Source of the DNA: Geomonas sp. RF6
GTDB lineage: Bacteria; Desulfobacterota; Desulfuromonadia; Geobacterales; Geobacteraceae
Direction of reading: 5' to 3'
Length of the DNA: 64,000 nucleotides
Assembly (NCBI RefSeq): GCF_021044625.1
Contig: NZ_CP087999.1
Coordinates: forward strand, 4,857,001-4,921,000
Part shown: positions 1 to 10,006 of the stretch, one piece after another
Position numbering within the stretch: position 1 is the first letter of the stretch
How the letters are laid out: every line of letters begins with the position of its first letter
Notes under the pieces: model-generated
What the model was told of the DNA's origin: nothing
Seen by the model: only the letters and a program-made list of their open reading frames with translations
Databases searched by the model: none
Program-made: the position numbers and the translations under genes

Positions 1-712
<712 letters not shown>

Positions 713-2122
713 CTACATATTCTCTATCAGGGCGTCTGCGAACTCGGAGCACTTGAGGAGGGTGGAGCCGGGCATCATGCGCTCGAAGTCGTAGGTGACG
801 CGTTTCTGGGTGATGGTCTTGTCGATGGCGGAGACGATCATGTCGGCTGCCTCCTGCCACCCCATGTGCTCCAGCATCATGACGCCGGAGAGGATCACGG
901 AGCCGGGGTTAACCTTGTCGAGGTTCGCGTACTTCGGCGCGGTCCCGTGGGTCGCCTCGAAGATGGCGTGACCGGTCACGTAGTTGATGTTGGCGCCGGG
1001 GGCGATGCCGATGCCGCCGACCTGTGCCGCGAGGGCGTCGGAGAGGAAATCCCCTTCCAGGTTCATGGTGGCGATGACGTCGAACTCTTTTGCGCGGGTG
1101 AGCACCTGCTGCAGCGCGATGTCGGCGATGGCGTCCTTGATCATCAGGAGCTTCTTCCACTGGCCGTTTCCGTGGGTCGGCATGAGGGTGAGCGCCTGCT
1201 CCACCTCTTTGACGATCTTTTCCTGCTGCTTCGGACTCATCATGTCGAAACCGGGGTCGATAAGACGGGCGTTCTCCTCGGCGGAAAGGGAGCCGTTCCT
1301 GTCCTGGTTGTCGATGATCCAGCTCTCCCGCTCGGTGACGATCTGGCTGCGGAACTCGTTCACCGCGATGCCGTACCCCCAGTCCTTGAAGGCGCCCTCG
1401 GTGAACTTCATGATGTTCCCCTTGTGCACCAGGGTCACGGAACGGCGCTTGTGGTCCAGCGCATACTGGATGGCGGCCCGGCAGAGGCGCTCGGAGCCTT
1501 CCTTGGAGATCGGCTTGATCCCGATGGAAGAGGTCTCCGGGAAGCGGATCTTGTTGACCCCCATCTCCTCCATGAGGAACTTCTTCACCTTGTCGCACTC
1601 GGCCGTGCCGACCATCCACTCGATACCGGCGTAGATGTCCTCGGTATTCTCGCGGAAGATGACCATGTCCACGTCCTCAGGCTTCTTCACCGGCGAGGGA
1701 ACCCCCTGGAAGTAGCGAACGGGACGCAGACAGACGTACAGGTCGAGCAGCTGGCGCAGAGCCACGTTGAGGGAGCGGATGCCGCCGCCGATCGGTGTGG
1801 TGAGCGGTCCCTTGATCCCCACCAAAAATTCCTGGAAGGCGTCCACCGTCTCCTGCGGGAGCCAGGCCTGGTCCCCCATCTCACCCCTGAAGAGGTTGAA
1901 CGCCTTCTCGCCGGCGTACACCTCCATCCAGCTGATCTTCTTCTTGCCGCCGTAAGCCTTCTCGACTGCAGCGTCGAATACGCGCACGGAAGCCTTCCAG
2001 ATGTCGACGCCGGTACCGTCCCCCTCGATGAAGGGGATGATCGGATTATCGGGCACGTCGAGCACACCCTGCTTCATGGTGATCTTTCCGCCGGCGGGAA
2101 CTTTCACATGTGTGTAGGCCAT
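713..2122 (-). CDS. icd: NADP-dependent isocitrate dehydrogenase
   Basis: Oxidative decarboxylation of isocitrate to 2-oxoglutarate in the TCA cycle. About 469 residues from the chosen ATG at 2122 ([12 protein letters not shown]), which has AGGAGAGGAG just upstream; the frame extends a further 28 codons but that part is unlike any family member. The protein follows E. coli Icd closely: [13 protein letters not shown] contains the serine that is phosphorylated in E. coli, then [27 protein letters not shown] and [20 protein letters not shown]. It is about 50 residues longer than the E. coli enzyme, mostly through an insert after the GAFKDWGY stretch. A perfect palindrome lies about 100 bases upstream of the start. 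Confidence 0.96.
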   Translation of the reverse strand: MAYTHVKVPAGGKITMKQGVLDVPDNPIIPFIEGDGTGVDIWKASVRVFDAAVEKAYGGKKKISWMEVYAGEKAFNLFRGEMGDQAWLPQETVDAFQEFLVGIKGPLTTPIGGGIRSLNVALRQLLDLYVCLRPVRYFQGVPSPVKKPEDVDMVIFRENTEDIYAGIEWMVGTAECDKVKKFLMEEMGVNKIRFPETSSIGIKPISKEGSERLCRAAIQYALDHKRRSVTLVHKGNIMKFTEGAFKDWGYGIAVNEFRSQIVTERESWIIDNQDRNGSLSAEENARLIDPGFDMMSPKQQEKIVKEVEQALTLMPTHGNGQWKKLLMIKDAIADIALQQVLTRAKEFDVIATMNLEGDFLSDALAAQVGGIGIAPGANINYVTGHAIFEATHGTAPKYANLDKVNPGSVILSGVMMLEHMGWQEAADMIVSAIDKTITQKRVTYDFERMMPGSTLLKCSEFADALIENM

Positions 2123-2223
2123 CTCCTCTCCTTTCAAACCTTTTGATGTCTGTAAAATCGGGTGTTTGCGCGATTTGCAGGTGATTATAACACGCCGTTG
2201 CCGCATCCCGGAAATCGGAAATT

Positions 2224-2242
2224 TTTGTATACAGTATACAAA
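2224..2242. promoter_or_regulatory. Perfect palindromic operator upstream of icd
   Basis: TTTGTATAC-A-GTATACAAA is a perfect 9-1-9 inverted repeat about 100 bases upstream of the icd start. Its GTATAC core is of the kind bound by GntR/FadR-type dimeric repressors (family knowledge). No such site was seen at other genes in the window, so which protein binds it is open. Confidence 0.6.
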
Positions 2243-2611
2243 GGTATGGGGGGTGTCAAGGGGGAAATCTTGACAGCGTTTTATGAAGGAGAAAGAGGCA
2301 TTTACCTCTGATCAGGCTGGAGCGCTGAAGCGGGGCGACCGGCTGGCTGCCGATCGGGGGGCGGATTGTCAAAGAAAGCAGGTTAACCGATGCAGTAGCT
2401 GTCGGCACGATCAGGAAGGATAAAAGAAGGGCCGCAGGCGTCGCGCCCTCTCAAAGGGAGGGACAGGGTGGTTAATGTAGTCCACCCCAGACGCAGCCGC
2501 CCACCAGGGAATGCCGGAAACGCTAGCGCTTATTCCGGCCTACAAATGCAAGTGCGCCCCCCCATGGAGTCCCCTCCCTTTCAAGGGGAGGGACAGGGTG
2601 GGGATGGGAAC
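2243..2611. repeat. Intergenic stretch with R and GTAGGCC-type repeats
   Basis: No gene is seen here. It holds a partial R element (about 2446-2471), half of a GTAGGCC element (2512-2544, ending TTCCGGCCTACA) and a full R element (2571-2609). The last lies immediately beyond the stop of the LysM gene. Confidence 0.7.
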
Positions 2612-3316
2612 CTAATGCAGCGGCCTCTCCAGCGCATACCTCCGAGCCTCGGCGACATCGTCGCGGCTGGAGTTACGTGGCACGCGCAGCACCTGCCCCG
2701 GCCAGAGGTGGCGCGGATCGCTGATCTGGTCGCGGTTTGCCCGGTACAGCAGGGGCCAGAGGTTGCGGTCGTTGTACACCTCCGGCTGCGCCGCGATGAG
2801 CGGCAACGACTGCCCTCTCCTCACCGTGTAGGAGGTGACGGGACGCTGCTCCTTCACGGGCTTCACCCTTTTGCGCGCAGCCTCGGCGGCCGCCTTGGCA
2901 GCTGCCTCCTCCGCAGCCTTTTGCTGCAGAAGCCGCGCCGCCTCCTCGAGCTCGATCTCCTTCTCCTTGCGCCGCTCCTCCGCGACGCGAGCAGCTTCCT
3001 CCGCAAGACGCGCGCGCTCCTCAGCGCGCCGGGCGGCCTCCGCCTCCGCTTTTTTGCGCACCATCGTTGCCTCCTGCTGGGCGAGGAGGAAGTACTTCTC
3101 AGCCTCCTTTTTCTCACCTTTTTGCAGGAGCTCTTCGGCTTTGAGGAAAGTGTCGCGGGCGGTGCGGTATTCGGCGGGGTAGATCTCTTCCGCCTTGGCG
3201 GCGGTGGCGCGATCCAGTGACGTGCGCGCCTCAGGGCGCCAGAGCGGCGGTGTGACCGCGCAGGCGCCTGCTGAGGCGATGATGAGGAGAAATATGAGGT
3301 GGCGCAGGGCCCTCAA
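2612..3316 (-). CDS. LysM-domain lipoprotein with a long coiled coil
   Basis: Probable envelope protein of 234 residues. A hydrophobic signal ends in AGAC (Cys about 19), an acceptable though not classical lipobox. Residues about 55-150 are almost entirely Glu/Lys/Ala/Arg and predict a long coiled coil. The C-terminus (about 163-215) is a LysM-like peptidoglycan-binding module: SYTVRRGQSLPLIA, then LWPLLYRANRDQI and WPGQVLRVP. The start lies 11 bases after the aspS stop on the same strand, so it is probably co-transcribed. The likely role is a periplasmic tether or scaffold binding the cell wall; no enzymatic motif is visible. Confidence 0.8.
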   Translation of the reverse strand: MRALRHLIFLLIIASAGACAVTPPLWRPEARTSLDRATAAKAEEIYPAEYRTARDTFLKAEELLQKGEKKEAEKYFLLAQQEATMVRKKAEAEAARRAEERARLAEEAARVAEERRKEKEIELEEAARLLQQKAAEEAAAKAAAEAARKRVKPVKEQRPVTSYTVRRGQSLPLIAAQPEVYNDRNLWPLLYRANRDQISDPRHLWPGQVLRVPRNSSRDDVAEARRYALERPLH

Positions 3317-3327
3317 GGCGCCGGCCC

Positions 3328-5109
3328 CTACTGCTTGGCCAGTCGGATGCCGAGTTCCCGCAGCTGCAGCGGGTCCACACCGGAAGGAGCCTCGGACATA
3401 AGGCAGGCGCCCTTCTGCGTCTTGGGGAATGCGATGACGTCGCGGATCGAGTCACTGCCGGTAAGAAGCATCATGAGACGGTCGAGGCCGAAGGCGATTC
3501 CGCCGTGCGGAGGGGTGCCGTACTCGAGGGCGTCGAGGAGGAAGCCGAACTTGCCGCGGGCGTTCTCGTCGGAGAGCCCCAGCATCTTGAACATGAGGGA
3601 CTGCACCTCTTCCTGATGGATCCTGATGGAGCCGCCGCCGACCTCGTTGCCGTTCAGGACGAGATCGTATGCCTTCGCGCGGCAGCGACCCGGATCGCTC
3701 TCCACGTACTCCAGGTCCTCGTCCATCGGTGCGGTGAACGGGTGATGCACCGCGCACCATCTCTTCTCGTCGGCGTCCCACTCAAGGAGGGGGAAGTCGG
3801 TGATCCAGACGAAGCGGTAGTCGTTGGGGTCGGTGAGGCCAAGCTTCGCGGCGAGGTGGTTTCTCAGGCGCCCGAGGGAGTCGTTCACCACCTTCGGCTT
3901 GTCCGCCACGAAGAGGAGGAGGTCCCCCTTCTCTGCGCCGAAAGCCTGGTCCAGAGAAGCGATCTCTTCGGGAGTGAAGAATTTGGCGATCGGAGACTGC
4001 CACCCTTCCTCGGTCATCTTTACGTAGGCGAGCCCCTTCGCGCCGTAGATCTTCGCGAACTCGGTGAGGTCGTCGATCTCCTTGCGGCTCATGGAGGCGG
4101 CGCCCTTCACGTTCATACCCTTCACGATCCCGCCGCCCTTCACGATGTCGGCGAAAACCTTGAAGCCGGAGTTGACCACGAGATCGGAGAGCTCGACGAG
4201 CTCGAGGCCGAAGCGAAGGTCCGGGTTGTCGACGCCGAAACGGCGAATCGCCTCGGCATAGGTCATGCGCTGGATCGGGAGCTGCACCTGGACACCTTTC
4301 GCTTCGGCGAAGATGCGGGCCATGAGCCCTTCCATGACGGAGATGATGTCCTCGCGGTCGATAAAGGACATCTCGCAGTCGATCTGGGTGAATTCAGGCT
4401 GGCGATCGGCGCGCAGGTCCTCGTCGCGGAAGCAGCGCACGATCTGGAAATAGCGGTCGAAGCCGGAAACCATGAGGATCTGCTTGAAGAGCTGCGGGGA
4501 CTGCGGGAGCGCGTAGAAATCACCCTTGTTGATGCGGGAGGGGACCAGGAAGTCGCGCGCCCCTTCCGGAGTGGACTTGGTGAGGAACGGCGTCTCGATT
4601 TCCAGGAAGCCGTTGTCCGTGAGGTACTGGCGGGTGAGCTGGGCGACCTTGGAGCGCAGAATCATGTTCCCCTGCAGCGTCGCGGTTCTCAGGTCGAGGT
4701 AGCGGTGCTTCAGGCGGATGTTTTCATTGACGTCCACGAAACCGTCGAGGGTAAAGGGAAGCGCTTTGGAGGAGTTGAGAAGCCTGCACTCAGTGACGAG
4801 GATCTCCACTTCGCCGGTCTTCATCTTGGGGTTGACGGTACCTTCGGGGCGCGGGGAGACGGTACCCTTGATGGCGAGGACGAATTCGCTGCGGACGGTT
4901 TCCGCCTTCGCGTGGGACTCCGGGGACCTCTCCGGATCGAACACAACCTGGGCAACCCCTTCACGGTCGCGCAGATCGACGAAGATCAGGCCGCCGTGGT
5001 CGCGCCGGCGTGCCGCCCACCCCATAAGAACCACCTCTTGTCCCACGTTTTGCGCGGTAAGCTCACCACAGTAGCTGCTTCTCTTCCAATCGCCCAGAAA
5101 ATCTATCAT
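3328..5109 (-). CDS. aspS: Aspartyl-tRNA synthetase
   Basis: Charges tRNA-Asp (possibly also tRNA-Asn). 593 residues, the normal bacterial length with the GAD insertion. The N-terminal OB-fold has [22 protein letters not shown]. Class II motif 2 is seen in [18 protein letters not shown] and motif 3 in [16 protein letters not shown]. The ATG at 5109 is preceded by AAGGAGG. The LysM lipoprotein follows after 11 bases. Confidence 0.97.
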   Translation of the reverse strand: MIDFLGDWKRSSYCGELTAQNVGQEVVLMGWAARRRDHGGLIFVDLRDREGVAQVVFDPERSPESHAKAETVRSEFVLAIKGTVSPRPEGTVNPKMKTGEVEILVTECRLLNSSKALPFTLDGFVDVNENIRLKHRYLDLRTATLQGNMILRSKVAQLTRQYLTDNGFLEIETPFLTKSTPEGARDFLVPSRINKGDFYALPQSPQLFKQILMVSGFDRYFQIVRCFRDEDLRADRQPEFTQIDCEMSFIDREDIISVMEGLMARIFAEAKGVQVQLPIQRMTYAEAIRRFGVDNPDLRFGLELVELSDLVVNSGFKVFADIVKGGGIVKGMNVKGAASMSRKEIDDLTEFAKIYGAKGLAYVKMTEEGWQSPIAKFFTPEEIASLDQAFGAEKGDLLLFVADKPKVVNDSLGRLRNHLAAKLGLTDPNDYRFVWITDFPLLEWDADEKRWCAVHHPFTAPMDEDLEYVESDPGRCRAKAYDLVLNGNEVGGGSIRIHQEEVQSLMFKMLGLSDENARGKFGFLLDALEYGTPPHGGIAFGLDRLMMLLTGSDSIRDVIAFPKTQKGACLMSEAPSGVDPLQLRELGIRLAKQ

Positions 5110-5563
5110 TAAAGAACCTCCTTGAAATATACGGGGGACAAAAATCGGATTACTATACCCAAAAGTGTAGGCCGGTTCAACCTAAAAGGTCCAGCCGACG
5201 CGGCCGGAGGAAAAGAGGGCTCCTTTACCGGCAAAGAGGCATTGGATGTCTAGATGAAGGTTCGAGGAGGCCGACGGGGACATATGGGGACGTTGTAGGC
5301 CGGGATAAGCCGCAGGCGTTCCCGGCGCTGGCGCAAGCCGATCACTTCGGCACCTTTTGCCGGAAACGCTCCGCTTATTCCGGCCTACATCTCGCACAAC
5401 CTCTGGAGGAGGCGGATTACCTGCTCGCTCCCCACCTCGGTGACGCTTCTGGAGAGCACGATTCAAATCCCCCCTGTCCCCCCTTCGCAAAGGGGGGAAC
5501 GTGAGGCGTCGCTCACTCCCATGGAGGCACATAAACCGAGGTTTCCCGAAATTCCCGGATCCC
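5110..5563. repeat. Intergenic stretch with one GTAGGCC element and one S element
   Basis: No gene is seen. A complete GTAGGCC element spans 5295-5389: a left half GTAGGCCGGGATAAGCC and an inverted right half ending CTTATTCCGGCCTAC. An S element spans 5465-5501 (AAATCCCCCCTGTCC followed by a CCCCCCTT/AAGGGGGG hairpin). The S tail continues as AACGTGAGGCGTCGCTCAC, also seen near 21880. Confidence 0.75.
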
Positions 5564-5598
5564 AAAAAAAGAAGGGGAAGATGGTCAACATCTTCCCC
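5564..5598 (-). terminator. Rho-independent terminator of the FadR-type regulator
   Basis: On the minus strand GGGGAAGATG pairs with CATCTTCCCC around a five-base loop and is followed by TTCTTTTTTT. It lies about 45 bases past the regulator stop codon. Confidence 0.85.
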
Positions 5599-5644
5599 TA
5601 CCCTGCTTTCCTGAACTGTTTCGTTCCCTCTGCCTTGTTCCCTG

Positions 5645-6379
5645 TTACGCTCTCTTGTACTCTTCCTCGCGTTTGGTCACGTAGGCGCTGCACTTCATCT
5701 GGGCGAAACGCAGGTGTTCCAGCATCGCTTCGCGCGAACCCTCCAGATCCTTCGCCGCAATCATCTCGTAAATGCGGCGATGATGGCCGTAAAGGGTGCG
5801 ATGGTCCTCCTGGGTGAGATAGACGGCGCGCCACACATCGCGCTGGAACTCCTGCATCGCGTCAAAGATGCTTTGCATCATGTGGAGCCATACGACGTTG
5901 TGCGTCGCCTTCGCCACCAGGATGTGAAAGTGGGCGTCCAGATCCTCGGAAGGCTTCAGATCCGTCAGGTTGGACTCCATTCCCTTCACGATTACTTCAA
6001 GGCGGCGCACGTCATCGGGCAGCGCCCTCTGCGCCGCGTACCATGAAGTCCACGACTCGATCCCCTGGCGCACCTCGATGACGTCGAGAGCCCGGTCCGC
6101 CTCGATCCTGATGAGCTCGGAGAGAGGCATCCCCGCCGCGCTCTCCAGCAGGGAGCGGACGACAGTTCCCCCGCCCTGGTGCGTCTCCACAAGGCCTGAC
6201 GCCACGAGAGCATTCAGCGCTTCGCGAACAGATGGGCGCGACACGCCGAACATCTCCGCCAGCTCGCGCTCGGGGGGGAGCCGGTCACCGGGATTGAATT
6301 CACCCGCGAGAATAGAGGACCGGATCTGCTCCGCTATCTGTGTCGATACCTTTTTTGGTTTTATCGGCTTAAATGTCAT
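5645..6379 (-). CDS. FadR-family (GntR) transcription regulator, LldR/PdhR-like
   Basis: Probable repressor of the adjoining lactate genes. 244 residues: an N-terminal GntR winged helix with GDRLPPERELAEMFGVSRPSVREALN (about 32-57), then an FCD ligand-binding domain with the spaced metal ligands D and H in EDLDAHFHILVAKATHN, HH in GHHRRIYEM and H in LEHLRFAQ. This arrangement is known for LldR, PdhR and FadR-like proteins that sense carboxylic acids. Adjacency to glcF, glcD, lctP and the lut pair suggests lactate or a related 2-hydroxyacid as effector (inference). Shine-Dalgarno pairing before the ATG is poor, and a TATAGT -10-like box lies about 14 bases upstream, so the mRNA may have a very short leader. 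Confidence 0.88.
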   Translation of the reverse strand: MTFKPIKPKKVSTQIAEQIRSSILAGEFNPGDRLPPERELAEMFGVSRPSVREALNALVASGLVETHQGGGTVVRSLLESAAGMPLSELIRIEADRALDVIEVRQGIESWTSWYAAQRALPDDVRRLEVIVKGMESNLTDLKPSEDLDAHFHILVAKATHNVVWLHMMQSIFDAMQEFQRDVWRAVYLTQEDHRTLYGHHRRIYEMIAAKDLEGSREAMLEHLRFAQMKCSAYVTKREEEYKRA

Positions 6380-6540
6380 AGGGTGCAGATACTATATTAA
6401 TGGAGCCGAGGCAATAGAAAACAAGTGAATGAAGGAAAATGGTGAAGGTAATAGGTTGCACTTTCCGGCGGTTAGGCATCAAAGCCTTCCGCAGTCTCAG
6501 CATACTGTCGACAATGCAGGCACTCGAGCCGGGATGAAAT

Positions 6541-6628
6541 GTAGGCCGGAATAAGCGGAGCGTTTCCGGCATCGCACTTTGCACCCGCATCATCTGCCGG
6601 GAACGCCTGCGGCTTATCCCGGCCTACA
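6541..6628. repeat. GTAGGCC inverted-repeat element
   Basis: GTAGGCCGGAATAAGCGGAG at the left and an inverted half ending TATCCCGGCCTAC at the right enclose about 30 unique bases. Both halves are near-identical to the element at 5295-5389. The rest of 6380-6688 shows nothing else I can name. Confidence 0.8.
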
Positions 6629-6688
6629 TGCACAAGGTGCACAAGGCTTCATAGCCCCATAGTCCCTGCTACTTCCGGTACTTTCGAC

Positions 6689-7942
6689 TTACCCCTTCAC
6701 GCCCCCCTTGAGGCTCATCGCCAGAAGCTCGGTCAGGTGCAGCACCTTGATCGGCTCTTCTTCCGATTCCAGCGCCTGCTTCAACTGCAGCAGGCAGCCG
6801 GGGTTCCCGGTCACCAGGTACTTCGCGCCGGTCTTGCGAACGCGGTCGACCTTGCGGCGCAGGACCTTGTCAGCCATCTCCGGCTTCTCGATGTTGTACG
6901 TGCCGGCACTCCCGCAGCAGGCATCCGGATCTTCCATCTCGCGGAACTCCAGCCCCGGGATCATCTTCAGCAGGGTGCGTGGCTCGAGGCGGATTCCCTG
7001 GCAGTGAGCGATGTGGCAGGCATCGTGATACGTCACCGCCAGCGGAAGCGATTTCAACTCCTTCGCCAGAGCCTCTTTCTCCGCCGCGAGAACCTGCGAG
7101 ATGTCCCGAACTTTCGAGCTGAAGGCAGCGGCGCTGACATCGCCGTGCAGGTGCTCACCGTACTTTTTCAGCTCCGCGCCGCACCCGCCGCAATCGGTGA
7201 CGATGAAGTCGAGGTCGTAGCCGGAGAAGAGATCGGTATTGAAGCGAGCGGCCTCCAGAAGACCTTCCTTGTCCAGTCCGAGCATGTTCGGCGCTCCGCA
7301 GCACTTCTGCGCCTTCGGCGTGATGACCCGGTATCCGAGACGCGAGAGAAGCTCCACGGTGGCAAAGCTCGCCTCGCTGAAAAGAAGGCTCATGACGCAG
7401 CCGAGGAAGAAACCTACCGTCCCCTTCTCTTTTCCCACCGCCGGTGTCACTTCCTGGAGGGTCTGGCGCAGCGGTGCGGACGGCAACTTCGGAAGGAGTT
7501 TCTCCATCCGCTGCAGCTGCGGAGGGAACATCTTCATGACCCCGAGGCTGCGCACCATCTTTTGCAGTCCCACGCGCTGGTACACGCGAAGCGGCACCAT
7601 GGAAGCCTCGAGACGGTCCGGGTGCGGCACCAGGTCCCTTAGCACGATCTTCTCCATGCGCGAAAGACCCTTCTCCGCTTTCCTCTCGCAGCGCATCTCG
7701 GCCACCAGTTCACCTGCATTGACACCGCAGGGACAGGCGGAGGCGCAGGCCTGGCAGTCGAGGCAAAGGGAAAGGTACTCCATGAGCTTCTCGCTCTCGG
7801 GGAGCTCCCCCTCCTCGAATTTCCTCACCAGGGCGACGCGGCCGCGGGGAGAGGCTGTTTCCAGAAAGGTTTCCTTGTAGGTGGGGCAATGCGGCAGGCA
7901 CATCCCACAACGCATGCAGTTGATAAGCTTCAGGTAATCCAT
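6689..7942 (-). CDS. glcF: Glycolate/D-lactate oxidase iron-sulfur subunit (GlcF-like)
   Basis: Electron-transfer partner of the FAD subunit GlcD in oxidation of 2-hydroxyacids such as D-lactate or glycolate to 2-oxoacids. 417 residues from ATG 7942 (MDYLKLINCMRCG), which has TAGGAG upstream; the open frame continues 48 codons further but that part is not conserved. Two [4Fe-4S] motifs lie near the N-terminus, CMRCGMCLPHCP and CLDCQACASACP. Two CCG (DUF224) modules follow, with KCCGAPN, DCGGCG, ACCGSAG and NPGC. Unusually, glcF and glcD are separated by a DUF559 cassette and by sucDC, all on the same strand. Confidence 0.9.
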   Translation of the reverse strand: MDYLKLINCMRCGMCLPHCPTYKETFLETASPRGRVALVRKFEEGELPESEKLMEYLSLCLDCQACASACPCGVNAGELVAEMRCERKAEKGLSRMEKIVLRDLVPHPDRLEASMVPLRVYQRVGLQKMVRSLGVMKMFPPQLQRMEKLLPKLPSAPLRQTLQEVTPAVGKEKGTVGFFLGCVMSLLFSEASFATVELLSRLGYRVITPKAQKCCGAPNMLGLDKEGLLEAARFNTDLFSGYDLDFIVTDCGGCGAELKKYGEHLHGDVSAAAFSSKVRDISQVLAAEKEALAKELKSLPLAVTYHDACHIAHCQGIRLEPRTLLKMIPGLEFREMEDPDACCGSAGTYNIEKPEMADKVLRRKVDRVRKTGAKYLVTGNPGCLLQLKQALESEEEPIKVLHLTELLAMSLKGGVKG

Positions 7943-8004
7943 GGTCAGACTCCTAGCGGTACTTCTATGGTTCCTTTCCCTCCGGAGGTGGAAGGATGGT
8001 GCTG

Positions 8005-8035
8005 CTCTGGAACAGGGATGATCCCGGTTCCAGAG
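8005..8035. promoter_or_regulatory. Long interrupted palindrome upstream of glcF
   Basis: CTCTGGAAC-A-GGGAT-G-ATCCC-G-GTTCCAGAG gives nine plus five paired bases about one base, with a single A/G mismatch between the arms. It lies about 60 bases upstream of the glcF start. It could be an operator or an RNA/DNA hairpin; no family is recognised. Confidence 0.5.
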
Positions 8036-8168
8036 CGGGTGATTATTTGGATCTAGCTTCGGCTGCGAATTCAGAAGATGCAGCATACCGCGGAAGGAAG
8101 GAGGAGAGCAGTAGCGGAATCGCGAATTTTTGCAGAGAAGGTTCTTCAGGCGGTTGCGGCGGAGCGAA

Positions 8169-8210
8169 CCCCATCCCCACCCTGTCCCTCCCCTTGAAAG
8201 GGAGGGGACG
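8169..8210 (-). repeat. R element, reverse orientation
   Basis: CCCCATCCCCACCCTGTCCC followed by the C/G hairpin CCCTTGAAAGGGAGGGG. It is the first of four R copies around the DUF559 gene. Apart from this copy and the palindrome at 8005, the stretch 7943-8393 has no gene I can support. Confidence 0.85.
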
Positions 8211-8393
8211 CGGGGGCGAGGGAAGTGGCTGACGTTTTAGTTTTACGGGTTATAGCTACCACGCCCCCTCTTGCATGGAGCCGCGCAATCGATACCTTTG
8301 ACACTCATCCCCCGGCAACACCAGTGTCCACAGGTAGAAATTCCTTAGAAGCTCCGCTGACGTTGGCTGCTACCCCCAAGCCCTGCGAAACAT

Positions 8394-8432
8394 CCCCTCC
8401 CTTTCAAGGGGAGGGTCAGGGTGGGGATGGGG
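8394..8432 (+). repeat. R element overlapping the 3' end of the DUF559 gene
   Basis: Forward-orientation R copy (CCCCTCCCTTTCAAGGGGAG, then GGGTGGGGATGGGG). The last codons and stop of the DUF559 gene lie inside it, so element and gene are physically joined. Confidence 0.85.
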
Positions 8433-8793
8433 TCGACTTTTGCCTCAGCTCCAGCCAGATCCGCTCTGCTACAGCCTCAGTCTCCTGCAGGGCCTCGAGA
8501 TTCGTGAATCTCAGCACCGTGAATCCTGCGGCGTGCAGCGCCGTGGTGCGAGTTTCGTCGTAAGCGGCCTGGTCAGCATGCTGGCTGCCGTCAATCTCTA
8601 TCACCAGCATCCTGTCAAACGAGACGAAGTCGGGAATATAGCTCCCGTAGGGATGCTGCCTGCGAAACTTCACCCCGGACATGTGGCGATCCCTTAGAAT
8701 CCGCCACACCGCACGCTCCGCGTCTGTCATTTGATTTCGAAGCTGACGGTGCAGCCTCTCACGTCTTATCCTCTCGGAGGTCGGGCCACGCAT
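8416..8793 (-). CDS. DUF559 Vsr-like endonuclease-fold protein
   Basis: Small putative nuclease of about 125 residues from MRGPTSERIRRER; the frame is open about 29 codons further but that section reads through a repeat. It shows the family hallmarks: MTDAERAVWRILRDR near the N-terminus, then KFRRQHPYGSYIPDFV and LVIEIDGSQH, which give the PD and ExD residues of a PD-(D/E)XK-type active site, and TVLRFTNLE. It sits between oppositely oriented R elements and its last codons are repeat sequence. It interrupts an otherwise metabolic cluster, so it is probably a mobile or domesticated cassette. The cellular function of DUF559 proteins is poorly known. Confidence 0.8.
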   Translation of the reverse strand: MRGPTSERIRRERLHRQLRNQMTDAERAVWRILRDRHMSGVKFRRQHPYGSYIPDFVSFDRMLVIEIDGSQHADQAAYDETRTTALHAAGFTVLRFTNLEALQETEAVAERIWLELRQKSTPSPP

Positions 8794-8809
8794 ACGCACC
8801 TCAGGAGAA

Positions 8810-8851
8810 CCCCATCCCCACCCTGTCCCTTCCCTTGAAAGGGAGGGGACG
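8810..8851 (-). repeat. R element upstream of the DUF559 gene
   Basis: Reverse-orientation R copy that with 8394-8432 forms an inverted pair enclosing the DUF559 gene. Confidence 0.85.
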
Positions 8852-9015
8852 CGAGGGGCAAGGACGATGCTGACGTTCAACTATTTCTGTAGCAGCCTCG
8901 AAACTTACTAGAACGATGATGGTGTCAGATGATTCCTCGACGATACCGGTAACTGCACTTCGTTCGTCAAATATACTGTAACTCTGCGCCTCCACCTGCC
9001 ATGCCTGCCAAACGT

Positions 9016-9054
9016 CCCCTCTCTTTCAAGGGGAGGGACAGGGTGGGGATGGGG
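9016..9054 (+). repeat. R element next to the sucD stop
   Basis: Forward R copy ending about ten bases before the sucD stop codon. 8852-9015 holds nothing else I can name. Confidence 0.85.
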
Positions 9055-9063
9055 TCTTGATGG

Positions 9064-9942
9064 CTACCTCGCTCCAGCCAGCGCCTCCTGCATGGCCGTG
9101 CCCATCTTCGTCGGGCTCGTCGCGACGGTGACGCCTGCGCTCTTCAAGGTGCGGATCTTGTCTTCCGCGCGACCCATCCCGCCCGTTATGATCGCGCCGG
9201 CGTGCCCCATCCTCTTTCCCGGAGGGGCGGTGACGCCAGCTATGAAGGCTGCCACCGGTTTTTTCATATTCTCCTTGATCCAGGCGGCCGCCTCTTCCTC
9301 GGCAGCGCCGCCGATCTCCCCGATCAGAAACACCCCTTCGGTGTCCGGATCGTCATTGAAGAGGCTGAGGATGTCGATGAAGTTCATCCCGATGATCGGA
9401 TCGCCGCCGATCCCCACGCAGGACGATTGCCCGAGCCCTTCGTCGGTGATCTGCTTCACCGCCTCGTAGGTCAGCGTGCCGCTGCGGGATATTACCCCTA
9501 TCTTTCCGGGACGGTGGATGTGCCCGGGCATGATTCCCACCTTGCACTCGCCCGGTGTGATTACCCCCGGGCAGTTCGGGCCGATGAGCTTCGTCTTCCC
9601 GCCATCGATGATCCTCTTCACCGGGATCATGTCGCGGATCGGGATCCCCTCCGTTATGCACACCGCCAGGTCGAGACCGGCCTCCGCCGCCTCGAGTATG
9701 GCATCCGCTGCTGACGGGGGAGGCACGAAGATCATGGAGACATTTGCCTGCGTGTAGCGCGCCGCCTCCTCGACGGTATTGAAAACCGGCACTCCTTCGA
9801 TGTGGATGCCGCCCTTCCCAGGTGTCACCCCCGCCACCACGTTCGTGCCGTAGTCGCGGCATTGCTGCATGTGAAAGAGGCCGCTGCGGCCTGTGATACC
9901 TTGCACGACTATCCGAGAAGCCTTGTTGACTAGTATGGACAT
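9064..9942 (-). CDS. sucD: Succinyl-CoA synthetase alpha subunit
   Basis: Forms succinate and CoA with ATP/GTP from succinyl-CoA, or the reverse. 292 residues: the CoA-binding N-terminal Rossmann domain has [19 protein letters not shown], then [22 protein letters not shown]. The phosphohistidine motif RMGHAGAII is present. It follows sucC after 64 bases. Its place inside a lactate-oxidation cluster is notable because lactate growth needs this ATP-yielding step. Confidence 0.96.
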   Translation of the reverse strand: MSILVNKASRIVVQGITGRSGLFHMQQCRDYGTNVVAGVTPGKGGIHIEGVPVFNTVEEAARYTQANVSMIFVPPPSAADAILEAAEAGLDLAVCITEGIPIRDMIPVKRIIDGGKTKLIGPNCPGVITPGECKVGIMPGHIHRPGKIGVISRSGTLTYEAVKQITDEGLGQSSCVGIGGDPIIGMNFIDILSLFNDDPDTEGVFLIGEIGGAAEEEAAAWIKENMKKPVAAFIAGVTAPPGKRMGHAGAIITGGMGRAEDKIRTLKSAGVTVATSPTKMGTAMQEALAGAR

Positions 9943-10006
9943 GAGACTCTCCCTGACTCTGCGCGCGAGCTCCTCCAGGGGCTCCAGCGCGCTGCCTGAT
10001 GCACCC

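Noticed and set aside
8225-8563. Short plus-strand frame between glcF and the DUF559 gene
   Set aside because: Most of it is repeat-encoded; no Shine-Dalgarno or homologous motif.
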